A stretch of 64,000 nucleotides of DNA from Tamarix chinensis (GCA_030549775.1 CM060177.1:64544638-64608637); one strand, 5' to 3'; positions 1 to 12,488 are shown, counted from the first letter of the stretch. A program made the numbers and translations. Notes: generated by a model from the letters alone, not told the origin.

Positions 1-3000
1 TTCATCCAAATAATAAAATTATCTCCCTTGGAACATAAAATTAGTGCACATTTACAATAATTAAAACCATGAGTTATCATGACCATATAAAAGTTGTATC
101 TATAATAATACAAAAATAAAAATATAGCTAAAAAATTTTAACTAATATGGATGAAGGATATATATATATATATATATATATAAAGATATACCAATATAAT
201 TAAAAAAACTAGTTGCTCATATTCAAAGTGCTTGATTAAAGAATTTAGAAACTAAAAAAATACATTAATTTTTCTTTTTAAAAAACTATAAGAAACTAAC
301 ACAAGCCACTATAAAAATTACAAATAAAGCTAAAATAACGTAAAGTGGTAAATAGGCTAAACCCAACTTGTGATTTTTAGTAAAGAAATTGGATTTCTCT
401 TTAATGGAAAAAATAGCAACCCAAATGAAAAAACAATAAACAAAAGAGTAGAGTCAACCATAAAATAACTTATTTTGTCTAAGTTTACCAATAATTAGAT
501 TAAATATTTAACAAATGCATATTAATAGTGAAGAAATTAAGATAAAAGAAAAATTAAATGTGTAGGGACAGACATGAGAATAATAGTTTATAAATTAAGC
601 TCCATTAACTTTTCAAAAAAAAATATTTTTTTCTTTTTTCTTACAAGCTTAAGTAAAGTGTAATAATCAATTGATTTATTAAAAATATTAGAAATAATCA
701 ATGGTGGGCTTTATGTGGGTGGAGAGAAAATAAATTCAAAGAAGGGGGAGAAAATGATATGAAAGAAATAGAGGCTATGAAAGAATGGAAAGAATGAAGA
801 CAATCGAAAGATGATTCCAAATAATTGTTTGATTCATGTTAATTTATAAATTAATGAGAAGTTTGAATTATTTTATAAAGAAGAATCTATACATTAAGTG
901 AAGTATGAGTAATTATTTTTTATAATTTCAAATATAAAAGTTAAAAAATTACCTACAAATATACAAAAATACTTATTTATTAGGTAAAGTATGTATAATT
1001 AAATAAAATAATGAATATCATATCAAAACCAACAACTAGTAGTATAATATGATGAGGAAAATAATGCATGGGTTGTAATATCCCAAAATTGTAAAACTTA
1101 GAATTTAATAATTAATCCTCATTTGTGATAATTTAAATTTTAAATTATTAATTAAATTATTTTGTGGACTTTTGATTTATAAAAATGGATATGATTATTT
1201 AATAAATTGAAATGAATATTTTGTTATTTTATCATACTCTTTTTATTTAAATAATTTTTTACACCCATATTTTATTAAAAATACCCCTTAAATTAATTCC
1301 TTAAATTTTAATTAAATTAATTTATTAAAATAATTTATCCATCTCAATAATTTAATAACCCAATTCCAAAAATTGTTTTATTTTTATTTTCCCTCTTTTC
1401 CCTTTTCTTCATCCTTTTTCCTCCTTTCTCCTTTTTCTTCTTTTCTCCTTTTTCTTGGATAGTTTAGGTTGCTTCTTCTCCCCCCCCCCCACTCCATTGG
1501 GCCACTGGCCTTCTCTTCTCCCTATGCTTGTTTGCACACGGGTCAGCCTACTTGTCAACCTTTCCTCCCCACTTGACCGGCCTGCTTCCCCCTCCTCCTC
1601 CTCCTCCTTCTTTAGCCCCTACACATTGAGCTAAACAACACCCCATACCAGCCCCTCCCTATACCTTGCTTGTAACCACAACCCTACACCTGCACCTGCC
1701 CTCTCTCTCCAATCTTGTTCCCTTCCATTTTTAACCCTACACACCTCCCTACAACGCCCCTAGATTCTTTTTTTTCTTTTCCCTTTCCTCTTCTCCCTTC
1801 TCTGCCACCTTATACCTCGACCTACAACCTTGCCCCTTGCAACCACATAACCTTACACCTTTACCTTCCCTACTCTCCCTCTTCTTTTCCTTCTTCTCCT
1901 CTACCCATTTCTTTCCCTTCTCAAACCCCTTCTTCCCTTGCAAAACCTCTCTTCTCCCTTCTTTCCTCCTTCTCCTTTCCTCCATTATTTTTGCTTCGCC
2001 ACCCTCAGCGGCGGCCTCTATCATCCAACCAACCCCCACACCAACCCCTTAGCCTCCCCTACTTCCTCCCTGCACCACTTATCTGCTGCCACACACCCTT
2101 GCAGCCCGTATTTCCCTTCCTTCTTCTTTTCTTCTCCTCTCATCCCTCTTCCCTACACGCCACCTTGTGCCACCCATTCCCCCTCTTCTGTTGCCACTAA
2201 AGCCACCTGTCCACCACCTAACACCTCCCTTACCACCTCCCTACCTCACCTTGCCCTAAATCTCCCTATAGCACCTTCCTTTCTCATCTTCTTTTTCCTT
2301 CCTTCTTCTTCTTCTCCCTTCCATACACTCTCTCTGTCGTAGATCTCTAACCCCCAACCACCACCTACACTTTGCCACCCTCCCTGCACCCAACCACCAC
2401 CCTCAATCCCCTCCACAAGCCCTTAATCGAAGCCCTCAATCCCTTGCCTAAACTAGCCCTCCCCCTTCTTCCAACTTTTATCTCCATCCTTAGTTCCCTT
2501 ATTTTTGTGCACATAGTATAAGACTTGCTGCATATTTTAAGCCCACTTAGCCAATTTTTGAGATATAAAAATAGTTAGCATTAATATGTATTTACTAATC
2601 TTTTTGATAAAAAAATTATTATTTTAATTTTCTACTATTAATATGCTAGTTTTGATATTATTTCTAAGTATAAATTTTTACTAATCAAAGATTAAACTTT
2701 TAATCGGGTTACCAGTAAAATTTAATTATTGCTGAAAACAAGATAACCTTTATACCCTACTAAAATGTATGGATATACGTATGTTAGCACATTAGAGTTA
2801 TAAATATATTTATGTGCATATTATGTGATGTTAAGCATATTATAATTTGTAGCATATATTGGTAGTTGAAATGAAAAGCATGCTATATTATGAAATGTGC
2901 CATGTGTAGAAATGATGGCTAAGAAATGAGACTTGTTATTAATGTTGATATTAGATACATATACATGTTAGGTAAGCAATATGGCCATTTGTAGTAGAGA

Positions 3001-3550
3001 TAATGTTAATATGAGCCCTAAGGGCATTTTAGTAAATTTTCTTGTACAAAAGGGTGTGGCCTAAATACGTGTGTGTGGTAGGTGAAAATGTCTATCAATA
3101 GTTAATAATAATGGTTGGTGGTGTTAGATGATGCATGTGGACCATGGGTATTAACATTTTATATGTTAGGGGTATTTTAGTAATTTTTGGCATAAGAAGG
3201 GTAAATTGGTAATTTTATGAATTAAAAAAGGATAATATGGTAACTTAGTAAGAATGGTATTTTAGTAAATTGGCACGAGAAATAAGTAATTTGGTAAATA
3301 AATAAGTAAAAAAGGGCAGCTTCATAATTTAATGAATAAAAAGGATATTTTGGTAATTTAATAAGTAAGAAGGGTAACTTATGAATTTAATAAATAAATA
3401 GGGTATTTTGATAATTTAATAGGTAAAAAGGGTATTTTAGTTATTTTTTCACATATTAGATATTATACTTAGAAACCAAACCGATCAAAATAAAAGTAGA
3501 GTGCGCAAGAAATATGATATATACATAGTAAATAAAATGTTTACAAAGTA
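1..3550 (+). repeat. Large repeat copy A, left part (inverted partner of 45720-49290)
   Basis: Read as the reverse complement, this stretch aligns nearly base for base with 45720-49290, starting at position 1, so the repeat probably extends left of the window. An LTR-like start (TGTAATATCCC) lies at 1074. The third relative, at 55-58.7 kb, only shares sequence from about that point inward, so 1-1073 looks like flank that was duplicated together with the repeat. The part from about 2500 to 3550 is AT-rich and has scattered short stretches of the type 'ggtaatttaataa'. No conserved protein is present. The left end of an LTR retroelement is the likeliest origin; its family is not established. Confidence 0.75.
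1380..2480 (+). repeat. CT-rich low-complexity tract inside copy A
   Basis: About 1.1 kb of pyrimidine-rich plus strand, with many CCTTC, TTCTCC and CACC runs. It is mirrored as a GA-rich tract at 46790-47990 in copy B and at 56820-58460 in copy C. Several open frames cross it on both strands, but they translate to Pro/Ser/Phe-rich or Lys/Glu/Gly-rich low-complexity peptides that are not conserved between copies. I treat it as a leader-like or LTR-internal pyrimidine tract, not as coding sequence. Confidence 0.7.
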
Positions 3551-3564
3551 CACTACTACGGAAA
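3551..3564 (+). repeat. CACTA left terminal inverted repeat
   Basis: CACTACTACGGAAA. It pairs with the inverse of 13238-13251 with one mismatch (CACTACCACGGAAA). The CACTA start is the diagnostic terminus recognised by TNP2-type transposases. Confidence 0.95.
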
Positions 3565-3639
3565 CAGGAATTAATAACGGGACATTAATAACGCTGTTTC
3601 GAAAACCGTCGTCAAATCCGTGAAAATTAATGTGCGGGA

Positions 3640-3904
3640 ATTTTTAATAACGGTTTTACGTAATAACCGTTATTACAAGTGCAAGGTAAAATTTTGCACG
3701 GGAATTTTAATAACGGTTGACCTAAAACCGTTATCAAAAGATGATTTAATAACGGTTTAAACAAGAACCGTTGTTAAAATTGGCAAGGTTTTAATAACGG
3801 TTCCTGTAAGAACCGTTATTAAATCATCTTTTGATAACGGTTGTTGGAGGAACCGTTATTAAATCATCTTTTGATAACGGTTCTTACAGGAACCGTTATT
3901 AAAA
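3640..3904 (+). repeat. CACTA 5' subterminal hairpin array
   Basis: At least six consecutive short inverted repeats, each with an arm TTTAATAACGGTT, a 5-10 nt spacer, and the matching arm AACCGTTATTAAA. A larger dyad spans about 3789-3903, where the first unit and the last unit are reverse complements of each other. In En/Spm such subterminal motifs bind the element-encoded TnpA-like protein, and a similar role is inferred here. A shorter run of related motifs begins near 3572. Confidence 0.9.
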
Positions 3905-5060
3905 TCTCCTTTTATTTCGTTCTCTTTTGTTTCCTGCCAAAAATTTCAGACTCTACCGCTTCCCTCCCGTACTCTCTTTCTCTTGTGAACCCTTGCACCA
4001 CCGCTCCAGCTCCTCTGAATTAAGGGAAACCGTCACACCGCCATCTCTCCACCACCCCTCTGCCATTCTTGCGAACGTAGCCAGCATTTGTACCTTCGTC
4101 GTTGCCGTTCTCAACCTGTACGCCGTCGCTCCCTTTACGTATGTGTTGTTCTTCCTTCATTGCTTAATTTGTCTCTACTGATATGTATATATATATAAAT
4201 GCATGCATGTTGCATCGAAGAGGTTGTATTTGATGTGTTGTTCGAAAATCTGTCGTTTGATGTTTTGGTGAAAAATTTTGCTGTGGCCTTTTTTGATTGT
4301 GGCCAGCCGAGACCTTAATATATATGTATATATATATATATAAATGTGTTTATAATCTATTTTATAAAAGTATGTATTATTATTTTAAGAGAATCCACAA
4401 GCCTAAAATATATATTATTATCATAAGATATGTACGTTCTAAGTATAAAATTAAGGTGTATATATTTTTTTAGCACTCACATTATTATATATGCATATGA
4501 TCATGTGTATTTATATGTTTTTTTTAATATATATTTTGTAAGACATGTATGTTAGGGTTAGGGTTTATCGTTTATTATACTAAATATAAACTATGGCTAT
4601 AAGGAAAAATCCTAAGGATAAGGGTATTGTGCATGGGGAAAAGTTGAGGAGGTTGGTTGGGCATCGGTGTTGTGATTGATAAAAATTAAATAGAGATGAA
4701 TAATTGTGTATTATAATAATAATAATAATAATTAATTATATAGGATTTATTAGATTGTACTATATATATATATATTATCTTATTAATATCTACTTGATTT
4801 TACTATGCGTAGGTTGAATGATTTGATGATAGTTTGATGTTTAGCCAGTTTGTTAAATATGTAACTAAAGATTATGTCCTTATTTTAAATAGTTTGATTT
4901 TGTTAGGTTTCCATAGTTGGTTATGATCTGGTAGAATATATTTATGATTTGTCTAGCTAGTTGAAGATCAGTTTACATATTCTGTAATTTAGATCCTTTT
5001 AATTTCGAGAACAACCTTGATGATAATATTTAGTGGTTCTCATTTGTAGGTAGTGATCAG
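3905..5060 (+). other. CACTA leader region without a supported coding region
   Basis: About 1.15 kb between the subterminal array and the first ORF. A CT-rich stretch (3905-4140) resembles a plant 5' untranslated leader, and the rest is AT-rich with TA-dinucleotide runs near 4180, 4320 and 4760. It probably holds the element promoter and a leader intron. An acceptor-like 'tttgtag' lies just before the ATG at 5061. Short open frames at 3841-4181 have no recognisable domain. Confidence 0.5.
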
Positions 5061-5534
5061 ATGACATACCCTCCACTATATTTTCATATGGCACCACATA
5101 GAGATGTACGGACTCATGTGATATGGTTATATGACGAGCTATGTCATTTGTACGTGAGTGGCTCATCCTATCACCCCTTCCATTTCAGATCTTATCACCT
5201 TCTGTTGACCCTGCTTCAGATAGAGCCATGGGCATCGGCTACGTCTACTTTTTTGCAGTGGTTTGTCTACCACACTGATGCACCACACCCGAGATTTATT
5301 GATGGTGAGCTGTTTGCTAGAGAGTATGATAGGATATCGAGAGAACTGATGGTCATCGATGACGAGTGGAGGTATCGTCATAGCTTGCCTCGGAGTATCC
5401 ACCTCGGTTACCCTAGAGTATTCGTGAGTAGACTCTCATTTGATGATGTCAGGGATCAAATGATATATCTTGATGAGTGGACTTTTAGAGTTATAGTTTT
5501 TAGTCGGGCTCGACGAGGCTATCGGGGGATTTAG
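5061..5534 (+). CDS. Unidentified 157-aa ORF inside the CACTA element
   Basis: A clean 157-codon frame with globular, non-repetitive composition. It is rich in Trp, Tyr, His and Arg, has no obvious membrane segment or signal peptide, and has a charged C-terminal half (motifs REYDRISREL and SFDDVRDQMIYLDEW). It lies upstream of the transposase and on the same strand. A splice-acceptor-like 'tttgtag' occurs about 14 bp before the ATG, so it may be the last exon of a small gene or part of a transposase leader. I do not recognise the family. It could be a captured host fragment, a lineage-specific CACTA accessory protein, or an open frame by chance. Its length and composition argue somewhat against chance in such AT-rich DNA. 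Confidence 0.45.
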   Translation: MTYPPLYFHMAPHRDVRTHVIWLYDELCHLYVSGSSYHPFHFRSYHLLLTLLQIEPWASATSTFLQWFVYHTDAPHPRFIDGELFAREYDRISRELMVIDDEWRYRHSLPRSIHLGYPRVFVSRLSFDDVRDQMIYLDEWTFRVIVFSRARRGYRGI

Positions 5535-5927
5535 TTTTAGATATGAGTTTTCGTTTTTTAGGTATTTGAGTTGTAGCAACATTTTGATGTATATAGTGCT
5601 GCTATTGCTTAAATCCTGTAGTATGCATATCTTTTGTAAATTGAACTATTAATTGTATAATATTTTGCTACGTTTGTATGTATGCATATATATATATATA
5701 TAATGAACTCTTTGTAAGTATGAGGAGTTTCATTGATCAGCATTAATATAATTTTGGAAACTTGTTAGCATGATTCGTGTGTATATATATATAGAGAGAG
5801 AATAGCATGCATGATACATTTGAGATTAATTCTTTCTAAGCAAGAGTGATTTGAAAATTACTATACTTATAATTCAATTGATTTTTAATAATTAGTTTCA
5901 TGTGGGATATATCTAGATTCAAATAAT
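5535..5927 (+). other. Non-coding spacer upstream of the transposase frame
   Basis: About 390 bp of AT-rich DNA with TA repeats near 5688-5702 and a short GA run near 5792. Nothing coding was seen. It may hold promoter or leader sequence for the transposase. Confidence 0.4.
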
Positions 5928-8900
5928 ATGGATCGGAAATGGTTGTCTGCAAATCGTCTGTCTAGAGAATATAACGAAGGAGTGGAGTTTTTCATCAAGT
6001 TTGCAGTTGAACATGCTCGGGACTCTAGTAGAATAGTCTGTCCTTGTTTGAAGTGTGCTTATATTCAGCGTGTCAACGCTAATGATTTGAGAGATCATTT
6101 ATTTGTGTATGGAATTGATACAAGTTACACTTGTTGGATATGGCATGGGGAAACAGAGTCTAAATAAGAAAATGACGATGTTGGGAGGGATAGTAGTGGA
6201 TCATCATTTGATAACTATGAGGGACATTCGTTAGAGGAGATGACTCAAAAGGTTGAGGAAAGTGTTCGGGATTGTCCAAAAATGTTTGAGAAGTTATTGA
6301 ATGACTCGGAGAAACCTTTGTACGGTGATTGTAAGACGTTTACGCGATTATCCGCTACTTTAAGGTTGTACAACTTAAAGGCATGTAACGGATGGAGTGA
6401 TAAGAGTTTCACAGAATTATTGTCACTTGTGAAGGATATGCTTCCTAATGATAACGTTCTACCCGATCGTACGTATGAAGCGAAGAAGATTCTATCCTCT
6501 ATGGGCATGAGTTATGAGAAGATACATGCATGCCCTAATGATTGTATTTTATATCGCAATGACAATGCATCTTTGGATAGTTGTCCTAATCCTAAATGCA
6601 AAGCACCACGATACAAGAAGAACAAGGTGCCCGCTAAGGTTTTATGGTATTTTCCTATAATACCAAGATTAAGGCAGATGTTTAATGATATTGAAGATGC
6701 CAAGAACCTAAGATGGCATGCTGATGACAAGATAGATGACGGGCTTCTTAGACATCCATCCGACTCTCCACAATGGATGATGATTGATGGGTTGTTTCCT
6801 GAATTTGGTAAAGAAGCAAGAAATGTGCGCCTTGCGCTTTCTGCAGATGGAATGAATCCGCACAATCAAGGCAGCTACAGGTTATGGCCAGTGATTTTGG
6901 TTATATACAATTTACCTCCGTGGCTTTATATGAAACGCAAGTATATGATGTTGTCTTTACTCATTTTCGGGCCAAACCAACCTGGGAATGATATTGATGT
7001 TTATTTGGCACCTTTGATTGATGATTTGAAGTTCTTATGGGACATGGGCGTTGAAGTATTTGATGCATATGGTCAAGAAAATTTCACTTTGAGAGCATTG
7101 TTATTCTGTACTATAAATGATTTTCCGGCGTATGGCAACTTGTCAGGTTATAGTGTGAAAGGCCATTATGCATGTCCGATATGTGAGGAGAATACTTCAT
7201 TTGTTCAGCTAACACATGGCCGAAAGACTTTGTTCCTTGGGCATCGTAGGTTTTTACCGAAGAATCATCATTATCGTAGGCAAAGAAAAGCGTTCAATGG
7301 ATTCCGAGAAGAAGGGCAGGCACCAATCCGGTTGACGGGTCGACAAGTGTGGTTGAAGATGAAACATTTGAGTGTCAAGTTTGGGAAGAAGAATAAAGAT
7401 AAGCCTCCATCAGTTGGGTGGAAGAAGATGTCAATATTCTTCAACCTTCCTTATTGGGAATCTTTCTACGTGAGACATGCCCTTGATGTGATGCATATTG
7501 AGAAAAATATATGTGACAGTCTTGTTGGCACATTACTTAATGTTCCACGCAAGACTAAAGATGGGATAAATGCTCGATTGGATATGGAAGAAATGGGTAT
7601 TAGACGGGAACTGACACCGCGAGACAACGGAAGAAGAACATATTTACCGCCGGCGTGTCATACTCTTTCCAGAAAAGAGAAAATTTCATTTTATGAATTC
7701 TTGCACGGTGTCAAGGTTCCGGAAGGGTATTCTTCAAATGTCAGAAGGCTCGTGTCGATGAAAGAGTTGAAATTAATTTACATGAAGTCTCATGATTGTC
7801 ATATCTTGATGCAGCACTTGTTGCCGATAGCTATACGTGGAATTTTGCCAAAACGTGTTCGAATTACTATCACGAGGCTTTGTTGGTTTTTTAAAGCCAT
7901 CTGCTCTAAAGTTATACATCTTGATAGTTTGGACGCCTTGCAAAAAGGGATTGTGATTAATTTATGCCAACTTGAAATGTATTTTCCACCGTCATTCTTT
8001 GACATTATGGTACATCTAACTGTTCATTTAATTTATGAGATAAAGATGTTAGGACCTGTTCATGGGCATTGGATGTACCCCTTTGAACGGTTTATGAAGT
8101 TGATAAAAGGTTATGTGAAGAATCTATATCGGCCAGAAGGATGTATTGTTGAGAGTTACCTGGTGGAAGAGGCAATTGAGTTTTGCACAAAGCACTTGTC
8201 AAATGCTGAAGCTCTTGGTATTCCTAAGTCTCGACATGCAGGCAAATTTTAAGGACAGGGTATTAGAGGCAGACAACTTGGGCGTGTAGACCCTAACATG
8301 TTCCGTGCAGCACATCTATATGTATTACACAACAGTGATGATGTTCAGGCGTACATTGAAGAGCATATGACTTCTTTACGGATTGAATATCCATCCAAGA
8401 CTGAGAAATGGATTATCGATAAACATAATCTTTCCTTTATTGATTGGATAAGAGATTGCATCATTCCACTCATCGGTCATACACTAACTTTAATTTCTGA
8501 AACCCTGCATTGGTTGTCTCAGAAACCTCGTTATGAAGTTTTTCAATATACCAGTTATGTGATCAACGGTTGCACTTTTTATACAAAAGAACAAGATGGG
8601 AAGAGTACAATGCAGAACAGTGGGGTGACTTTAGTGGCTGAGGCAATGCATGTTGCTAGTGCAAAAGACAAGAATCCAACTTATGCAGATATGAATTATT
8701 ATGGTGTGATTGAACATATATGGGAGTTAGATTATACAGTATTTAAAATCCCTGTATTCGGCTGCAGATGGGTTGATAACGGCAGTGGGGTTAGATATGA
8801 AGATGGATTCACATTAGTAGATATTAATAGGGCAGGGCATAAACAAGACCCATTCATCTTAGCATCACAAGCGACACAAGTATTCTATGTCACTGACCCT

Positions 8901-9155
8901 GCTGATAACAGATGGTCTGTAGTACTATCTACGAAAAAAAGAAATGCCAATGAATGTGATGATGAAAATGATGCCAATTGGAATAACGAGTGTGTCTCAA
9001 CTGTGCAAGCAACTCAATTATTGAACGATGATGACAATACAATTAATGAGGAGGAAATATATGTCAGGGATGATCATCGTGAAGTAATATATGTATTAGA
9101 TCCTGAATCTAATCCAAAAACAAGGGGGAAAAAAAGAAGGAAAAGAAGGCAATGA
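5928..9155 (+). pseudogene. TNP2-type CACTA transposase, one frame broken by two TAA codons
   Basis: Three open segments (5928-6167, 6240-8252, 8298-9155) lie in the same frame and together give one reading frame of about 1,076 codons, interrupted only by TAA at 6165-6167 and TAA at 8250-8252. Segment 1 is the transposase-associated N-terminal domain (MDRKWLSANRLSREY; CPCLKC). Segment 2 holds the Transposase_21/TNP2 core, with LALSADGMNP, NDFPAYGNLSG, the CPICEENT Cys pair, GHRRFLPKNHHYR and the DVMHIEKN motif, then a DUF4218-type end (GPVHGHWMYPFERFM). Segment 3 begins inside the same protein (FRAAHLYVLHN) and carries a DUF4216-type domain (GFTLVDINR), ending in a Lys/Arg-rich tail. In this family the protein cuts the element ends with a DDE nuclease. 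Length and domain order match full-size relatives. The lack of frameshifts suggests recent death, or alternatively readthrough or sequencing error. Confidence 0.92.
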
Positions 9156-9262
9156 GGGTAATAATATTGTAACATATAATATCTATGTTGGTTTTTTTCA
9201 ACTCAATTATGCTCAATACATAACATTCTAACATAATTTATTTATTGATTTCTTTTAGAGAT

Positions 9263-12200
9263 ATGGCCAATAAGAATATTGATAGGGACAGCAGTGATGA
9301 AGAAGGGAAAAGAGGGCCGACAATTATGAGAATCATCACAGATATGAGGAATAAAGGAGAACTGGTCGAGTTGGGATGGAATACTTATAATCTTCCTATT
9401 GGCTCTTATGCAGACATGTTTTTGACTTACATTTCACTTGTGACACGTAACCGTGTTCCTATCTCCTATAATAATTGGAAGCAGGTTCCAACGGGTCATA
9501 AGGAGCATATTTGGCAGGAAATCACGGTAAATATACTATTTTATGTAATCATTTATGTATGTAAAATGTTATTAATTTTAATACATTAATATCGGTATAC
9601 ATTTGTATGTCTTACAATGCAGAGAGTATTTAATGTGCCAGAGAGTAGGAAGAAATTGCTTCTTAGACATTGTGGGGAGCATCTAAGAACATTTAGGTCA
9701 TTTTTAGCTCGTCGGAAAATGTACAGAAAGAGTGATGGTTCTCTACGGCAGAATCCACCCAAACGATACGGTTTCATCGATCAAGAAAGTTGGAATCAAT
9801 TTATTGCATATCGTCTTACGGGTGATTTTAAGGTATTTGTTAGATAACAATTAAATTTTTTTTATCGATCCTACTATTGTGCATAATATTGAAATAACTA
9901 TCTCACTATGTTTTGGCTGGTGACATAGGAAAAAAGTGTCCAAAATAAAGAGATTGCGAAGCAGAATAAATACCGGCATAATATGGCTCGCAAAGGTTAT
10001 GCAGGCCTTGAAGAGGAGTTGGTATGTATTTTGTGATTTATCTATTTACAGTGTACTGACGAATTTTATAATATTGGTACATTATAAGAATATTTTTTGA
10101 TTTATAGCTCATAGCCCAAGACTTAGACCCATGTACCTCGTCCATTAATATTGGTACATTATGGAAGAAGGCTAGAGCAACAAAAGATGGATATATTAAT
10201 GAAGATGTAGATGTTGCAGCGAAAAAAATTGTAAGTTTGTAGATATTTGGAACCCTACTTACTTTTCTTTTAGAAAACTATTATATTATGCTTATTCATG
10301 TAAGCTAATTTTACATATATTATATACATTACAGGACAAACTTCAAGCGTCAGATGGTGAGGAGGGGGTAGACCAATATAACATTGTATCACAGGCTATA
10401 GGAATTGTAGAACACCCTGGAAGACACAGGGGTCTTGGATTAGGTGTTACGAAAACGAGCGTACGTGGTCGATCTCGTGGTTCTCGTACCACTGATGAGC
10501 AAGTCGCCATCCTTACACAGAAATTGAAGGTGGCATTTGAACGGATGGCAACAATGGAGCAAGAGTTGTCATTTATTAAATCTCAAGGGTATAAGCCATC
10601 CGATTTAGTCGACCATGATCAACTTCACATACCTAATGTAAATAGTGTCAGAGACAGTTGTGAAGCTGATGCACGTCTTTCTTCTCTTTCCGAGGTAAGC
10701 ATTACATAACTTTGAATTGTTATTAAATGTATTCGGTGTCATAAATAATTAATAATGTGTAATATTTTCGTTTAGGGTTTGCATAAATGTGACTTGTTAG
10801 CGAATGATCTTTCAACTCTTTTGGCGAAAGGAAGGGTCCGCATCAGTCACAGTACCAAAACGCAAACTGTCCACGGGTACAACTTAGCCCTACTTACAAG
10901 GCCGGTGAGTATTGACACTCCAATCATTGGTAGTGCGCCCTTGCCTTGTTATAAAGAGGGTGATGAGGCAGCCACAGTGCTAGAAGCTCATGGAAGCTTC
11001 GTGCTTTGGCCTGTGGATCAGATACGTCTCACTACTGAAGAGGTATTGACATTCAATATCTTCATTAGAGGGTAGGCTAGTTGTTACATTGTTTATACCT
11101 TTTCATATATATATGGTCAATACATATTTTGTTTATTATTATTATTTAAGGAATCAAAGAAGAAGACTGCTCCTGCTAGTAAAACTAAGAGAGGTACTAG
11201 TAGAACGAGCAACACAAAAGAGTGCGCTGCCAAAGGAAAGAGAGCTAAATCTGAAAAATCAGTTGCCCCACAAAAGATTCGTTCTTCGGAAATACGCCAA
11301 CCTCCACCAGCATTAGCTTTATTGTATTTCTATGCCCAAAACTACCTCGGGAATAATTATATTTCCATTGATTGTCGTCCTGAGTATGTTGGAAGGGACG
11401 ATGCTACTTACATGGTATCGACAGCTGACATAAGCGACATTTATAATCAGGAATGGATGTCAACCACAAGTGTCGCCGTTTATGTCACATAAGCATTATT
11501 TCATATTTCAGATTTTAGTACTCTTGGAGACATAGAATTTTTACGACCTCTTAAGCTTATATGAGTTATTAGTTATTAACAAATATCCATTATTATTGTC
11601 GTCCATATATAGGTTGGTAGCTAGTCGCGCTGCGTTGGAGGGAATGTTGTCCTCTATTGTTTTTGTGTGCCCATACTACATAGCTGACAGTAGTACAATA
11701 ACAAAGGGTAGGCACATAAACTATTTAGCGGATCGCATTTTGATTGAGGGACACAACAAGCTCTATCTCATTCCTCACCTCGCAACTGAACATTGGGTTT
11801 TGTACGCCGTCTGACTTGATCTTAACAAAGTTTATGTGTTTGATTCCCTTCGAACCTATGACGTGCCTTTTGAGGTCGCTCGTCTTGGTGGGAAAGAATT
11901 TATCGACATGTTAGTATACTTTTCACTTCTTAATTCATTAGCTTATTTATACATATATATATTCTACTTTCATTATTTGAGGTATATATACTTACAATAT
12001 TATGTATCCAACTCTATTTATTAGGGAACTACGGACGGCATATCAAAGGAGAGGTGGGAATGGTGTCCCAGACCCAAAGAATCTTCAATATGAGCCTATC
12101 ATGGTAAGTAGGAAGACAACTATTTTGTATTTTGTTTTAATTCAAATTAATATATAATAGTTAGAGAGCTAACTGAATTCATTTGACAGTGTCCACAACA

Positions 12201-12488
12201 GCAAAACGGCGATGATTATGGATACTATGTATGTAGAGCAATGGATCTTATAGTCTAGAATAGATCGGTCAACATAGATCCAAGCCATGTATGTTTGCTT
12301 TTCCATATTTTTCTATTAATGAATCATGACATATATATTTTTGACCTAATGGCTGTATATTAATTGAAACATGGGTGTTGTAGTTTTTCACCGATGACTA
12401 TGCACGAGGCCAGCAATATAATGTTGACGAAATTGATGAAGTTAGAGACCAGTGGGCCAAGCACGTGCACTCATTCATTCGGTATTAG
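9263..12488 (+). pseudogene. CACTA second gene: Transposase_24-like region plus Ulp1-like (C48) protease, degenerate
   Basis: Manual gene model from GT/AG signals and frame: 9263-9526, 9623-9832, 9929-10021, 10108-10230, 10335-10694, 10776-11042, 11151-11492, 11613-about 11911, 12025-12102, 12190-about 12287, then a last exon ending at the TAG at 12486-12488. Early exons resemble the plant Ptta/En/Spm transposase family (YNNWKQVP, KYRHNMARKGYAGLEEEL, the RGRSRGSRT stretch, then a coiled-coil-like segment). Late exons resemble a Ulp1/SENP-type cysteine protease: the catalytic His lies in EHWVLYAV, the Asp in VYVFDSLR, and the Gln/Cys region is PQQQNGDDYGYYVC. TGA at 11812-11814 and TAG at 12256-12258 are in frame, another in-frame TAA ends the exon near 11490, and the catalytic Cys position reads Tyr. 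The gene follows the transposase on the same strand, as in other Ulp1-bearing CACTA elements. The product may once have been a DNA-binding accessory protein fused to, or spliced with, a deSUMOylase-like domain. Confidence 0.75.

Noticed and set aside
1715..2342. Long overlapping open frames on both strands
   Set aside because: They arise from the CT-rich tract, encode Pro/Ser/Phe-rich or Lys/Glu-rich low-complexity peptides, and are not conserved in the inverted copy at 46.8-48.0 kb.
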